64,000 nucleotides of DNA from an uncultured Flavobacteriaceae bacterium (GCA_947493535.1 CANLRK010000001.1:62001-126000); one strand, 5' to 3'; shown: positions 50,351-61,308, counted from the stretch's first letter. Notes: generated from the letters alone by a model not told the origin. Program-made: numbers and translations.

Positions 50351-52003
50351 ATGAGAAAAATCTACTTTTTATTAGTTGCATTTATTGTAACATCATTGTC
50401 TTACGGGCAAAACCTTGCTGCAAATGGAGGTTTTGAAAACTGGACTGGTGGAGTTCCTGACTCTTGGCCTGTTGTTGACTTTAACACAACTGACTTAACT
50501 CAGGATATGACAACCACTACCGAAGGTACTAGTTCTGCAAGTGTTAACTTGATGACTCAATCTCAAGCTAGTACTGACATTAGACAAACAATCGCCTTAA
50601 CAGGAGGAGCAACCTATACAGTAAGTTTAGATGTTTATGCTACAGATAACCAGGCAAGAGCTAGACTATTTGGACCTGGATTTGCACCTTCTCAATATTC
50701 AGATGAAACTTTACTAAACCAATGGCAAACATTAACATTTGACTATACTCCAGCAGCTACTGGTGATGCAGAGTTTGGTATTAGATTTTATGATATTGCT
50801 GCAAACTGGCTAGGAACAGGTTCTCAATTTTACATTGACAACTTTCAAGTTATAGAACAGGTAGCACCATCAATAGCTATTACATCACCAGCTGATGGTT
50901 CAACAGGAACTTCTACAGATGTTACAATTTCTTTAGTAGTTAACAACTTTGTTGTTGATGCTGTTAATGATGGTAACGGAGGTCACATTCATTACACTGT
51001 TGATGGTGGTGCCCCAGTAATGAAATATGATACAAATGATATTTTACTTACTGGTTTAGCATTAGGACCTCATACAGTAGTTGCTACACTAGTTGACGAC
51101 ACACATAACCCAATTGCTGGACCAGTAGATGCTACAGTAAACTTTACGATTGCAGGAGTAACACAAGTTAATGACATTGCAACCTTAAGAGCAGGTACTA
51201 TAAATGATTATTACGAATTAACTAGTGAAGCATTTTTAACATACCAACAAGCATTCAGAAATCAAAAATTTATTGAAGATGCAACCGCAGCAATCTTAAT
51301 TGATGATACTGCTGGAAACATTACAACCATGTACAATAGAGGTGATGGTATTACTGGTATTACTGGACAGTTAACCACTTTTGGAGGAATGATGCAATTC
51401 ACACCTTCTGAAGATCCAGGAGCTGCAAGTTCGACTGGTGGAGGAATTACGCCACAAATGGTAACATTAGCAGACTTAACTGCTGCACCTGAAAACTACG
51501 AATCTGAATTAGTAAGTGTAACTGCTGTTGATATGGATAACACTATTCCTAATTTTGCAGGAGGTTCTGAACATCAAATGACTCAAGGAGTTGACAACTT
51601 TATGTTCCGTTCAACTTTCTTTGCCGCTGATTATGCTGCTGACGGTGCTGAAGTTCCAACAACTACAACTAACATAGTTGGTATTGTAAACGAACGTACA
51701 GGAAGCTTATATTACCTTACAGCAAGAGACGCTGCTGATTTTAGTGTTGCATTATCTGTTGCCGATAACGTGATTGAAGGATTTAAAATTTTCCCTAACC
51801 CAGCTAATTCTGGAGTTATTAATATTACAACAGCTAACAATAGTCCTAAACAAGTTGAAATTTTTGACATGTTAGGTAAAAAAGTTTTAGCAACAAAAAC
51901 AACAAACAACAATGTAAACATAGCCTCATTACACGCAGGAATTTATATTGTTAAGGTTACCGAAAATAACGTTTCAGCTACAAAACGCTTAATCGTTAAA
52001 TAA
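50351..52003 (+). CDS. Secreted T9SS type A sorting-domain protein with CBM-like and OB-fold-like regions
   Basis: Signal peptide; C-terminal FKIFPNPANSGVINI..VEIFDMLGKKVL..LHAGIYIVKVTENNVSATKRLIVK. Confidence 0.88.
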   Translation: MRKIYFLLVAFIVTSLSYGQNLAANGGFENWTGGVPDSWPVVDFNTTDLTQDMTTTTEGTSSASVNLMTQSQASTDIRQTIALTGGATYTVSLDVYATDNQARARLFGPGFAPSQYSDETLLNQWQTLTFDYTPAATGDAEFGIRFYDIAANWLGTGSQFYIDNFQVIEQVAPSIAITSPADGSTGTSTDVTISLVVNNFVVDAVNDGNGGHIHYTVDGGAPVMKYDTNDILLTGLALGPHTVVATLVDDTHNPIAGPVDATVNFTIAGVTQVNDIATLRAGTINDYYELTSEAFLTYQQAFRNQKFIEDATAAILIDDTAGNITTMYNRGDGITGITGQLTTFGGMMQFTPSEDPGAASSTGGGITPQMVTLADLTAAPENYESELVSVTAVDMDNTIPNFAGGSEHQMTQGVDNFMFRSTFFAADYAADGAEVPTTTTNIVGIVNERTGSLYYLTARDAADFSVALSVADNVIEGFKIFPNPANSGVINITTANNSPKQVEIFDMLGKKVLATKTTNNNVNIASLHAGIYIVKVTENNVSATKRLIVK

Positions 52004-52023
52004 GCATTAACCTAATCTTTTAT

Positions 52024-52057
52024 AAAAAGCGCTCTATTAATTAGAGCGCTTTTTTTT
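52024..52057 (+). terminator. Terminator
   Basis: AAAAAGCGCTCTA-TTAAT-TAGAGCGCTTTTTTTT. Confidence 0.92.
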
Positions 52058-52068
52058 ATTTTTATACA

Positions 52069-53856
52069 ATGCAAAAGTACCTCCTACATCTCTTACTATT
52101 ATTTTATGCTAATTCCTTTGCTCAAAATACGGTATTGGCCGACTCCTTTTTTGATGATGGCGAATACCAAAAAGCACTTGTTGAATACGAACTTGCTATA
52201 GCTAAACAACCACACAGAGCCGATTTATTTATTAAAAAAATAAAATGCCATCAAGAGCTTTCACAATACTCAATTGCAGAAAAAGCACTCATAAAAAAAT
52301 TAAACAGTAAAACCAGCCAACCACAACTTTATGTTGAGTTAGGTTATAATTACGCACTACAGAAAGATACTATAAACGCTAAAATTGCATATAATAAAGC
52401 CATACTCACGATAGACAAAAACCCTCATTACGCAAGGATTATAGGTCCTTATTTTGAAAAATACAACTTACTTTCCGAAGCCGAAGAAACTTATAACAAA
52501 GCCAAGGCAATAAACCCATTAATAAATGTCGATTTTCAACTAGCTAACGTTTATGGGCAACAGAACCGAATTGAGAAAATGTTTAGCAGTTACTTATCTT
52601 TAATAAAGAAAAACAAAACCATTGTAGCAACCGTTCAAAATCTTATCAGCAGATTTTTAACCGATGATGCACAAAATGAAAATAACATACTTTTAAAAAG
52701 GGCTTTATTAAAAAAACTACAAAACTCTCCAAATATATTCTGGAACGAACAATTAAGTTGGCTGTTTGTTCACCAAAATGAATACGACAAGGCTTTCCGT
52801 CAAGAAAAAGCTATTTTTAAAAGAGAAGGTCAAACCCTAGATCGGATTTTTGACCTTGGCCTACTTGCCATGAATGCGAATGATTTTGAAACAGCTCAAG
52901 AAATATTTGAGTTTATAAAAACACAAGCTCTTGAAAAAAACACCCATATAAAAGTAGTATCCTATTTACTAAACATACAAGAAAAATCAAGTCCTAAAAA
53001 AAATCACAATGCCATTGCCCTTGAGTATCAAAAAACACTGGATAGTTTTGGCATCAACAACAACACAATAAGCATTCAGCTTGCTTACGCTAATTTTTTA
53101 GCATTTAAGCAGCATAAAATACAAGAGGCAATAACGTTTTTAAAAGCTAACGAAAACCAATCATTATCAAAATTCAATAAGGCAAATTACCAAATGAAAT
53201 TAGCCGATATTCTTGTAGCAGATAGTAAATTCAATCAAGCTCTCATTAACTATTCAAAAATACAACGACATTTAAAAAACAATGTTTTGGCTCAAGAAGC
53301 TGGTTTTAAAATTGCTAAAACAAGTTACTATAAAGGCGATTTTGAATGGGCTATTCAACAACTTAACGTACTTAAAACAGCTACCTCAAAGCTAATAGCT
53401 AATGACGCACTAGAATTACACTTACTTATAAACGACCACATTCTTGAAGATACTTTACATGTGGCATTAAAAAAATACGCAAAAGCCGATTTACTCGCCT
53501 TTCAAAATAAAACAGAACAAGCAACTGAACTGCTTACTGATATACTTGATAATCACCCTGTAAACAAAATAGTTGATGATGCGCTTTTTTTACAAGGAAA
53601 ACTGTATGAACAACAGCAAAAGTATACTCATGCAATTAAAAACTATCAGCGGATTATTACTTATATGGAAGAAAGTATTTTTGTTGACGACGCCTTGTTT
53701 AAACTTGCTAATATTCACCTAAATATACTAAACAACAAAGTTAAAGCTTCTGAATATTACGAAACTATCTTGTTTAATCATGCGGATAGTATTCATTTTA
53801 TTGAAGCACAAAAAATGTATAGAAAACTACGAGGAGATCTTTTAGACAATAGTTAG
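52069..53856 (+). CDS. Tetratricopeptide-repeat protein (secreted/periplasmic)
   Basis: Signal peptide; multiple TPR-like units across 595 aa. Confidence 0.85.
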   Translation: MQKYLLHLLLLFYANSFAQNTVLADSFFDDGEYQKALVEYELAIAKQPHRADLFIKKIKCHQELSQYSIAEKALIKKLNSKTSQPQLYVELGYNYALQKDTINAKIAYNKAILTIDKNPHYARIIGPYFEKYNLLSEAEETYNKAKAINPLINVDFQLANVYGQQNRIEKMFSSYLSLIKKNKTIVATVQNLISRFLTDDAQNENNILLKRALLKKLQNSPNIFWNEQLSWLFVHQNEYDKAFRQEKAIFKREGQTLDRIFDLGLLAMNANDFETAQEIFEFIKTQALEKNTHIKVVSYLLNIQEKSSPKKNHNAIALEYQKTLDSFGINNNTISIQLAYANFLAFKQHKIQEAITFLKANENQSLSKFNKANYQMKLADILVADSKFNQALINYSKIQRHLKNNVLAQEAGFKIAKTSYYKGDFEWAIQQLNVLKTATSKLIANDALELHLLINDHILEDTLHVALKKYAKADLLAFQNKTEQATELLTDILDNHPVNKIVDDALFLQGKLYEQQQKYTHAIKNYQRIITYMEESIFVDDALFKLANIHLNILNNKVKASEYYETILFNHADSIHFIEAQKMYRKLRGDLLDNS

Positions 53857-53904
53857 AAGTTGTTTTGCTTTAAAAAAGCGTATTTTTGCTAAAATTTCAT
53901 ACAC

Positions 53905-54219
53905 ATGATTATATACAACGTTACTATAAATGTTGAAGATAGCATTCATGATCAATGGTTATCATGGATTAAACCTCATATTAAAGAAGTACTTAACACT
54001 GGCAACTTTATTTCTGCAAAAATGACTAAAGTTATAGTACAAGAAGAAATGGACGGCACCAACTACTCCATTCAATACACCGCCAAAAGTAAAGCATATT
54101 TAAACAATTATTATAACAACCATGCGGCCGAGCTACAAAAAGAAGGGATGGCTCTATTTGGCAACAAGATGCTCGCATTTAGAACTGAATTAGAAATAAT
54201 AGAAGAATTTCATGCATAA
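53905..54219 (+). CDS. DUF4286-like protein
   Basis: MIIYNVTINVEDSIHDQWLSWIKPHIKEVLNTGNF... Confidence 0.8.
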   Translation: MIIYNVTINVEDSIHDQWLSWIKPHIKEVLNTGNFISAKMTKVIVQEEMDGTNYSIQYTAKSKAYLNNYYNNHAAELQKEGMALFGNKMLAFRTELEIIEEFHA

Positions 54220-54622
54220 ACAATACAACGCCACATATTTATACCTGATTAAAGCTACAATGTTATTTGCTGCTGTAATAGCTGCTTTTTTAGCGTTTAA
54301 TTTTTTATTAATGATGCTACAAGCTATAATACCAACGTGGTTGTTTTATATAATCAACGGTATATTTGTTATATTTCTTTTATTGTTTTTATTCATGCAG
54401 CTTACAGGAAAAAAACCAGGGTTTAGTTTTAATGAAACTGGATTTACCTACAAACGTAAACATATAAACTATACTGATATCAAGAGCTTTATTCCTGCAC
54501 AAGGAGGAAGTGAACCCGAAATAGTTTTTCGCGATGGATCCACCTACGTTATTGAACTTTCGTGGTTTGTAAAAAAAGATCGTCAAGAAATTGAACACAT
54601 TATTGCATCAAACATTAAGTAA
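54212..54622 (+). CDS. Membrane protein with two TM segments and PH-like C-terminus
   Basis: Two TMs then [23 protein letters not shown]... Confidence 0.65.
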   Translation: MHKQYNATYLYLIKATMLFAAVIAAFLAFNFLLMMLQAIIPTWLFYIINGIFVIFLLLFLFMQLTGKKPGFSFNETGFTYKRKHINYTDIKSFIPAQGGSEPEIVFRDGSTYVIELSWFVKKDRQEIEHIIASNIK

Positions 54623-55404
54623 TGGATAAAGTACGCGCAAAAAAACATTTAGGTCAGCACTTTTTAAAAGACGAAAGTATTGCTAAAAAAATAGCAGATA
54701 CATTATCCTTAAACAACTACAATAAAGTACTTGAAATTGGCCCAGGTATGGGAGTGCTTACAAAGTACTTATTAGATAAAAAAACAGAAACCTATGTAGT
54801 TGAAATTGATACAGAATCTGTTGAATATCTTAAGGCTCATTACCTTAAACTCTCAAACAGAATTATTGAAAAAGATTTTTTGAAGTACAATTTAAACGAG
54901 GTGTTTCAGCAAGAGCCCTTTGCTATTATTGGTAATTTCCCCTATAATATTTCCACTCAAATTGTATTTAAAACTTTAGACATGCGAGATCAAATTCCGG
55001 AATTTTCAGGAATGTTTCAAAAAGAAGTAGCCGAACGCATATGTGCTACCCACGGAAACAAAACCTATGGAATTTTATCTGTATTAACACAAGCCTTTTA
55101 TAGCGCCGAATATTTATTTACCGTACCACCAAGTGTTTTTAACCCGCCTCCAAAAGTAGATTCAGGAGTAATGCGTTTAACCAGAAAAGAAAACTACACC
55201 TTACCTTGCAATGAAAAATTATTTTTTAGAGTAGTAAAAACCAGTTTTCAACAACGAAGAAAAACACTTAGAAACAGCTTAAAAAGCTTCGACTTAGCAG
55301 ACACCGTAAAACAACAAGACATTTTTAACAAAAGACCTGAACAATTAAGCGTAAATGAATTTATTGAACTAACTTGTTTAATCGAAAAAACAACTAGCAA
55401 CTAG
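54622..55404 (+). CDS. rsmA: 16S rRNA (adenine(1518)-N(6)/adenine(1519)-N(6))-dimethyltransferase
   Basis: [47 protein letters not shown]. Confidence 0.97.
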   Translation: MDKVRAKKHLGQHFLKDESIAKKIADTLSLNNYNKVLEIGPGMGVLTKYLLDKKTETYVVEIDTESVEYLKAHYLKLSNRIIEKDFLKYNLNEVFQQEPFAIIGNFPYNISTQIVFKTLDMRDQIPEFSGMFQKEVAERICATHGNKTYGILSVLTQAFYSAEYLFTVPPSVFNPPPKVDSGVMRLTRKENYTLPCNEKLFFRVVKTSFQQRRKTLRNSLKSFDLADTVKQQDIFNKRPEQLSVNEFIELTCLIEKTTSN

Positions 55405-55439
55405 TTTTAATAACTAATATAAAAAAGTACCTTTACCAT

Positions 55440-56789
55440 ATGCAATTTCAGATAGATCAACCCTTAATAAGCCAAATAATAACTCACATTGTTGAAAACA
55501 ACAATACTGAGCTTAAAAGTTTATTGAGTGAATTACACCATGCTGATGTTGCAGAGATATTAGAAGAACTTAATTTTGATCATGCAGTTTATTTAATTAA
55601 ACTACTAGATAGTCAGCAAACTTCTGAAATTATTGCCGAGCTTGATATCGACACAAGAGCCAAGGTACTAAACTCCTTATCCAGTAAAGAAATTGCTGAA
55701 AAAATTGATGAACTTGAAACCGATGATGCTGCTGATATTATTTCGGAATTAGAAACCGAAAAAAAAGAAGAAGTAATTGCACAAATTGACGATGTAGAAC
55801 ACGCTAAAGACATTGTTGATCTTTTACGTTATGACGAAGATACTGCTGGAGGATTAATGCGTAAAGAATTAATTGCAGTTATTGACACATGGACTGTTCT
55901 ACGGTGTGTAAAGGAAATGCGTAAGCAGGCAGAAGATTTCGAAAAAGTACATACTATTTATGTAGTTGATGAAGATGACATTTTAAAAGGACGTCTATCT
56001 TTAAAGAGTTTACTTACTACTTCTACAAAAACTCCTATTAAAGATGTCTACGACCCAAAAGTTACTTTTGTTAAAGCGGAAGAAGATGACCAAGAGGTAG
56101 CACATATTATGCAAAAGTATGATCTAGTTGTTTTACCTGTTGTTGATGAAATGGGTAGATTAGTTGGGCAAATTACCATTGATGATATTGTAGATGTAAT
56201 AAGAGAAGAAGCTGATAAAGATTACCAATTAGCAGCAGGTTTAACACAAGATGTTGAAGCAAGCGACACTATTTATCAACTCACTAAAGCCCGCTTACCT
56301 TGGCTAATTTTAGGATTGTTTGGAGGTATCGGTGCTGCTGCTATCATGGGAGGATTTGAAGAGATTATTAAAAGTCACGCTATTTTGTTTTTCTTCACTC
56401 CTTTAATTGCCGCTATGGCAGGTAATGTAGGTGTACAATCGAGTGCAATTATTGTGCAAGGACTTGCAAATAATGATGTGAAAGGTAGTATAGCAAACAG
56501 GCTATGGAAAGAATTACTTTTGGCTATTGTTAATGGTATTATCTTATCTATCTTATTGTTTATTTATACTTTCGCTACAAAAGGAGATTTTAACACCTCA
56601 TTAGCGATATCCATTTCACTATTTAGTGTAATAATTGTTGCAGGTTTAATAGGCACATTTATTCCTTTGTTTTTAGATAAAAGAGGCATTGACCCAGCTA
56701 TTGCTACAGGACCTTTTATAACTACCAGCAACGACATATTTGGTATTTTAATTTACTTTTTAATTGCAAAACTTATTTTAGGGTTTTAA
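55440..56789 (+). CDS. mgtE: MgtE-type magnesium transporter
   Basis: MgtE N domain, CBS pair (EDTAGGLMRKE), ITIDDIVDVIREEADKD, FITTSNDIFGILIYF. Confidence 0.96.
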   Translation: MQFQIDQPLISQIITHIVENNNTELKSLLSELHHADVAEILEELNFDHAVYLIKLLDSQQTSEIIAELDIDTRAKVLNSLSSKEIAEKIDELETDDAADIISELETEKKEEVIAQIDDVEHAKDIVDLLRYDEDTAGGLMRKELIAVIDTWTVLRCVKEMRKQAEDFEKVHTIYVVDEDDILKGRLSLKSLLTTSTKTPIKDVYDPKVTFVKAEEDDQEVAHIMQKYDLVVLPVVDEMGRLVGQITIDDIVDVIREEADKDYQLAAGLTQDVEASDTIYQLTKARLPWLILGLFGGIGAAAIMGGFEEIIKSHAILFFFTPLIAAMAGNVGVQSSAIIVQGLANNDVKGSIANRLWKELLLAIVNGIILSILLFIYTFATKGDFNTSLAISISLFSVIIVAGLIGTFIPLFLDKRGIDPAIATGPFITTSNDIFGILIYFLIAKLILGF

Positions 56790-56823
56790 AAAAGGGTCAT
56801 TACAAAACTGTAATAACCCTTTA
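56790..56823 (+). terminator. Terminator after mgtE
   Basis: AAAGGGTCATTACA-AAAC-TGTAATAACCCTTT (one mismatch). Confidence 0.7.
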
Positions 56824-56995
56824 ACCTAAAACCAACTTAAAACTTAACATATTTAAAAACAAATATGAGCGCTTTATACCTATATAACAGCTAGTTAAAG
56901 ATTTACCCTACCATTAAGTAATTGTTTTTTGGTATTTTTCAAAAATATCGCATAGTTTTATACGTTTATAAACTTAACTTTTTGTTCTGTACAAT

Positions 56996-57529
56996 ATGCC
57001 TAAAAAGGATAACAGCAAACCATGCATGTGTAATGAAAAAGTATTTCAAACTTTTTTTAACAATCATGGTACCTTGCTGAGAAACTTTCTGTATTATAAA
57101 TTCGGAAGCCTTACTGAAGTAGAAGATATTGTTCAAGACGCCTTTATTAAACTTTGGAACAACTGTAAAAAAGTAACTCCAGAAACTGCAAAAAGCTACC
57201 TGTTTACCATAGCTATCAATCAAAGTAAAAGTGTTTTAAGGCATAATAGTGTTAAACTAAAGCACCAAAAAGAAGTTAAGCACATTAACAACACTACAAC
57301 AAACCAATCACCAGAATTTATTTTAGAAGAAAAAGAATTTCAAACTAAATTAGAAAACGCTATTTCTTCTTTACCCGAAAGACAACGCGAGGTGTTTTTG
57401 CTCAATAGAATTGAAAAGAAAACATATAATGAAATTGCAGAATTATCAGGGGTTTCTGTAAAAGCAATTGAAAAATTAATGCATAAAGCATTATTAAAAT
57501 TAAGAACAGAAATTACAAACATCCCGTAG
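56996..57529 (+). CDS. ECF-type RNA polymerase sigma factor (FecI-like)
   Basis: VEDIVQDAFIKLWNNC region 2; LPERQREVFLLNRIEKKTYNEIAELSGVSVKAIEKLMHKALLKLR region 4. Confidence 0.95.
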   Translation: MPKKDNSKPCMCNEKVFQTFFNNHGTLLRNFLYYKFGSLTEVEDIVQDAFIKLWNNCKKVTPETAKSYLFTIAINQSKSVLRHNSVKLKHQKEVKHINNTTTNQSPEFILEEKEFQTKLENAISSLPERQREVFLLNRIEKKTYNEIAELSGVSVKAIEKLMHKALLKLRTEITNIP

Positions 57530-57582
57530 CAAGGTAGGGTATTTAACAACTATAGCGTTATAGTATTGATAATGAAGAAAAA

Positions 57583-58497
57583 ATGACAGATTTTAAAGAC
57601 GACATATTTCTATCTAGATGGTTAAATGATGAGCTTACAGCTGAAGAATTAAAACGCTTTGAAGCTTCTGAAGACTATACCTTATACTGCAAAATTATTG
57701 AAGGGACTGAAAAACTTCAAGCCCCAACATATAATTTAGAGAATGCTTTTGCCTCTCTTAAAAAAGCAAGAGAAGCTTCTAAAACCAGAGAAATCCGATT
57801 AAAAAAATGGACTCGTGTTAGCGTAGCCGCTTCAGTAATTCTATTTTTAGGATTCTTTGCTTATTTTAACTTATTTAGTACAACTACATACTCAAGCAAC
57901 TACGGCGAGCAACTTGCTTTCCACTTACCAGATGGCTCAAAAGTTATTTTAAACTCAAAGTCTACCGCCACCTTTAGCAAATATAACTGGGAGAATGATA
58001 GAAATATTACATTAAACGGTGAAGCCTTTTTTGATGTAGAAAAAGGAAATACTTTTACCGTAAACACCTCTCAAGGAAACGTTACTGTATTAGGTACTGA
58101 GTTTAATGTAAATGCATTAGATGGTTTTTTTAACGTTACTTGCTATGAAGGAAAAGTTAAAGTTGATGATTTTAAAAACACTAAAACAACATACTTAACA
58201 CCATCATTAAATTACACAAACACACAAACTACTAAACCTAAAGTTATAAACATTAATAATAGTGTACCTGAATGGTTAGAAAAACGTTCTGTTTTTAGAA
58301 GTATTCCTATTAAATATGTGTTTGATGCATTGGAAAAGCAATACCAATTACATTTTGAATACAAATTTTTTAACGATACTGTATTATTTACAGGTTCTTT
58401 TCCTAATAATAATAAGCATATTGCATTAGAAACCGTTTTAAAGTCAGTAAATTTGAAATATACAATTCAAGGGAATCGTATTATTTTAGAAGACTAG
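57583..58497 (+). CDS. FecR-family anti-sigma factor with C-terminal DUF4974-like domain
   Basis: Single TM, LPDGSKVILNSKSTATFSKYNWENDRNITLNGEAFFDVEKG. Confidence 0.95.
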   Translation: MTDFKDDIFLSRWLNDELTAEELKRFEASEDYTLYCKIIEGTEKLQAPTYNLENAFASLKKAREASKTREIRLKKWTRVSVAASVILFLGFFAYFNLFSTTTYSSNYGEQLAFHLPDGSKVILNSKSTATFSKYNWENDRNITLNGEAFFDVEKGNTFTVNTSQGNVTVLGTEFNVNALDGFFNVTCYEGKVKVDDFKNTKTTYLTPSLNYTNTQTTKPKVININNSVPEWLEKRSVFRSIPIKYVFDALEKQYQLHFEYKFFNDTVLFTGSFPNNNKHIALETVLKSVNLKYTIQGNRIILED

Positions 58498-58509
58498 ATA
58501 AAACACGTC

Positions 58510-61050
58510 ATGAAGCAATTCCTAGTTTGGTGTTTCGCTTTATTATATAGTATCCCTCTATTTGCACAAAAACAAACCGTATTTGAGCAAGTAGAGTTAC
58601 GTGTTGTTATACCTGAAATAGAAGAATTTTACCAGACAAATTTTTCCTATACTAATCAACTTATTCATAATAAAAAAGTATCAATATTACTTGATGAGAT
58701 TATCCCTATTGAATCACTCCTCTTATCATTGTCCTCACAAACTGATTTAAAATTTGAACAAATTAGCGATAAAAACATTGTCATTTCTCCATTCACATCA
58801 ATAGATTTGATTACCGTTTGTGGTCAATTACAATGTAATAATAAAACTATAGCTAATGCTATAATCAATGTAAATAATAAAATTTATTTCAGTGATGAAC
58901 AAGGTCATTTTAAAATTACAGATGTTCCTCATAATGCCAACATAAATATAAGTTCTTTTGGAATAAAAAACACTACTTTAATAGCCTCAGAACACACCTT
59001 TCCTAACTGTATTACTATTAACCTTATTGAAAAATTAGAAAAATTAGACCAAATAATTATTGATGAATACATTGCTAGTGGTATCTCAAAAAACGTAAAA
59101 CAAACCACCATCAACACCCAGAAAGTAAAATTATTACCTGGATTAATTGAACCTGATATACTGGAAAGCATTCATCAAATACCAGGCGTTAGCAACCTAA
59201 ATGAAACAGTTAACAGCATACATGTGAGGGGCGGAAAAGCTGATGAAAACCTAGTGTTGTGGAACAATATAAAAACTTATGGAAGTTCACATATGTTTGG
59301 TGCAATATCTGCCTTCAACCCATATATTACAAATAAAGTTCATTTTATAAACAAAGGAACAAACCCTAAATACGGAGAACGTATATCAAGTGTTATTGCA
59401 ATTAATTCAAACTACAAACCTACTAATAAAATTAGCGGAGGAGCAGGGTTTAATATGTTACATGCTGACGCTTTTGTTAACACCCCTCTTTTAAAAGACA
59501 AACTATCAATTCAAGTTTCAGGAAGAAGATCTTATGCTGATGCTCTTGAAACTTTTACCTATAAAAATTATGCCGCCAATATATTTCAAAACACAAAAAT
59601 TTACGGTAATAACTCAGCATTCAGTCAATCAAAAAATATTTTTTGGTTCTATGATTACACCTTAAATGCAGCATGGAAAGCAGGCAATAAAAACCTTTTT
59701 AAAATAAACCATATTTATTCAAAAGATTATCTGAATTTCTCAGCTTTTAACAATGATAAAAGTAATTTATACGCCGATGTTCTTAATACAAAAAACAACG
59801 GGACTAATTTTGTTTGGGAAAAAGAATGGTCTCCTAAAGTAAGCCATCAAACAGATGTTTATTTTTCAGAATATCAACTTGATTATCAATATACAGATCA
59901 GTCAAACATAGGTGTTTTTAAAAATGCTAAAGAAAACCACATTAAAGATTATGGCTTAAACTTTAACCTAAGGTATGATTTAGAAGAATACAAACAGTTT
60001 AACTTAGGTTACCAGTTTTCAAATAAAAACATTAAATACTCATTTAACAATAGCAGTCCTACTGAAGAAAAAAACCTAGCTTCTGCAAACAACACAACAA
60101 ACTCTAATAGTTTGTATACTGAATATCAAATTAATAAACCTAAAGATTTTTTATACACTTTAGGGTTTCGCGCCAACACCTATAATAATTTTAAAAGAAT
60201 ACATCTAGAACCTAGAGCGGTAGTGCAAAAATACGTCATTCCGGAATTTAGTATTAACGCTTCCGTAGAATATAAAAGTCAATATGTGAACCAAGTACAA
60301 GAGTCAGTATTTAACAACCTCTCTTTAGAAAATTATATTTGGGCCTTATCAGACACTAATAATTTTCCTGTACTTACAAGTTACCAGTATACTATTGGTG
60401 TAAACTATAGTAAAAACAAATGGATTGTTGATTTTGAAGCCTACTTTAAAAAAACTAATAATATTAACTCCTTAAACTTTGATTTTACCAATCAAAATTT
60501 ACACGAATATCATATTGGAAGCTCAAGTATACAAGGTGTAGACTTGTTTTTAAAAAAGCAATTAAAAAACTATAACACATGGTTGTCTTACAGTTTTAAT
60601 AGTGCTAATTATCGCTTTCCAGAACTTAATAACGGAAAACCTTTCCCAAGTAATGTTAACATAAACCACACCATTAAATGGTCTCATTTTTACCAATGGA
60701 AAAACTTCAACTTTACTTTAGGATGGCTCTGGCATAACGGAAAACCTTATACAAAAATTAATAGCACAATAAATACCGATAATACCACAAGTTACTCTTA
60801 TACACAATTAAATAATGAAAACTTACACGTATATCACCGACTTGATTTTTCTGCAGTATATGATTTTAGACCTCATAAGAACAAGTATATTAAATACCGT
60901 TTAGGACTTTCTGTGTTAAATTTATATAACAGAAAAAACACCATTAATAAAGAGCTTCGATTTTCAAACACTGCTCCAGAGGAACTACATATAAACGATG
61001 TGAGAGGTACTAAAATATCTCCTAATTTAGTATTACGCGTTTTTTGGTAA
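58510..61050 (+). CDS. STN-domain TonB-dependent receptor
   Basis: Signal peptide, STN region, carboxypeptidase-like domain, plug (PDILESIHQIPGVSNLNETVNSIHVRGGKADENLVLWNNI), barrel. Confidence 0.93.
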   Translation: MKQFLVWCFALLYSIPLFAQKQTVFEQVELRVVIPEIEEFYQTNFSYTNQLIHNKKVSILLDEIIPIESLLLSLSSQTDLKFEQISDKNIVISPFTSIDLITVCGQLQCNNKTIANAIINVNNKIYFSDEQGHFKITDVPHNANINISSFGIKNTTLIASEHTFPNCITINLIEKLEKLDQIIIDEYIASGISKNVKQTTINTQKVKLLPGLIEPDILESIHQIPGVSNLNETVNSIHVRGGKADENLVLWNNIKTYGSSHMFGAISAFNPYITNKVHFINKGTNPKYGERISSVIAINSNYKPTNKISGGAGFNMLHADAFVNTPLLKDKLSIQVSGRRSYADALETFTYKNYAANIFQNTKIYGNNSAFSQSKNIFWFYDYTLNAAWKAGNKNLFKINHIYSKDYLNFSAFNNDKSNLYADVLNTKNNGTNFVWEKEWSPKVSHQTDVYFSEYQLDYQYTDQSNIGVFKNAKENHIKDYGLNFNLRYDLEEYKQFNLGYQFSNKNIKYSFNNSSPTEEKNLASANNTTNSNSLYTEYQINKPKDFLYTLGFRANTYNNFKRIHLEPRAVVQKYVIPEFSINASVEYKSQYVNQVQESVFNNLSLENYIWALSDTNNFPVLTSYQYTIGVNYSKNKWIVDFEAYFKKTNNINSLNFDFTNQNLHEYHIGSSSIQGVDLFLKKQLKNYNTWLSYSFNSANYRFPELNNGKPFPSNVNINHTIKWSHFYQWKNFNFTLGWLWHNGKPYTKINSTINTDNTTSYSYTQLNNENLHVYHRLDFSAVYDFRPHKNKYIKYRLGLSVLNLYNRKNTINKELRFSNTAPEELHINDVRGTKISPNLVLRVFW

Positions 61051-61234
61051 GCTTTAACTGTTATTACTTAACTAACAAAAAAAAGCATCCCGATGAGTCA
61101 CAATGACATTTTGGGAAGCTTTCCATCGGTTTACTACTAAACCATTGACAAACACTTGGTTTGCCAAAACAACACAACTAATTTTTAGCGCAGAAAAAAG
61201 CCCCAACTTCTTGGAGCTTTCTCTTACTATTTTG

Positions 61235-61308
61235 CGGTCTGGACGGGATTCGAACCCGCGACCCCATGCGTGACAGGCATGTATTCTAACCAGCTGAACT
61301 ACCAGACC
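61235..61308 (-). tRNA. tRNA-Asp(GTC)
   Basis: GGTCTGGTAGTTCAGCTGGTTAGAATACATGCCTGTCACGCATGGGGTCGCGGGTTCGAATCCCGTCCAGACCG: cloverleaf with anticodon GTC, CCA not encoded. Confidence 0.98.

Noticed and set aside
52024-52057. Strong palindrome as a possible novel element
   Set aside because: Stem, position and T-tract fit an ordinary Rho-independent terminator.
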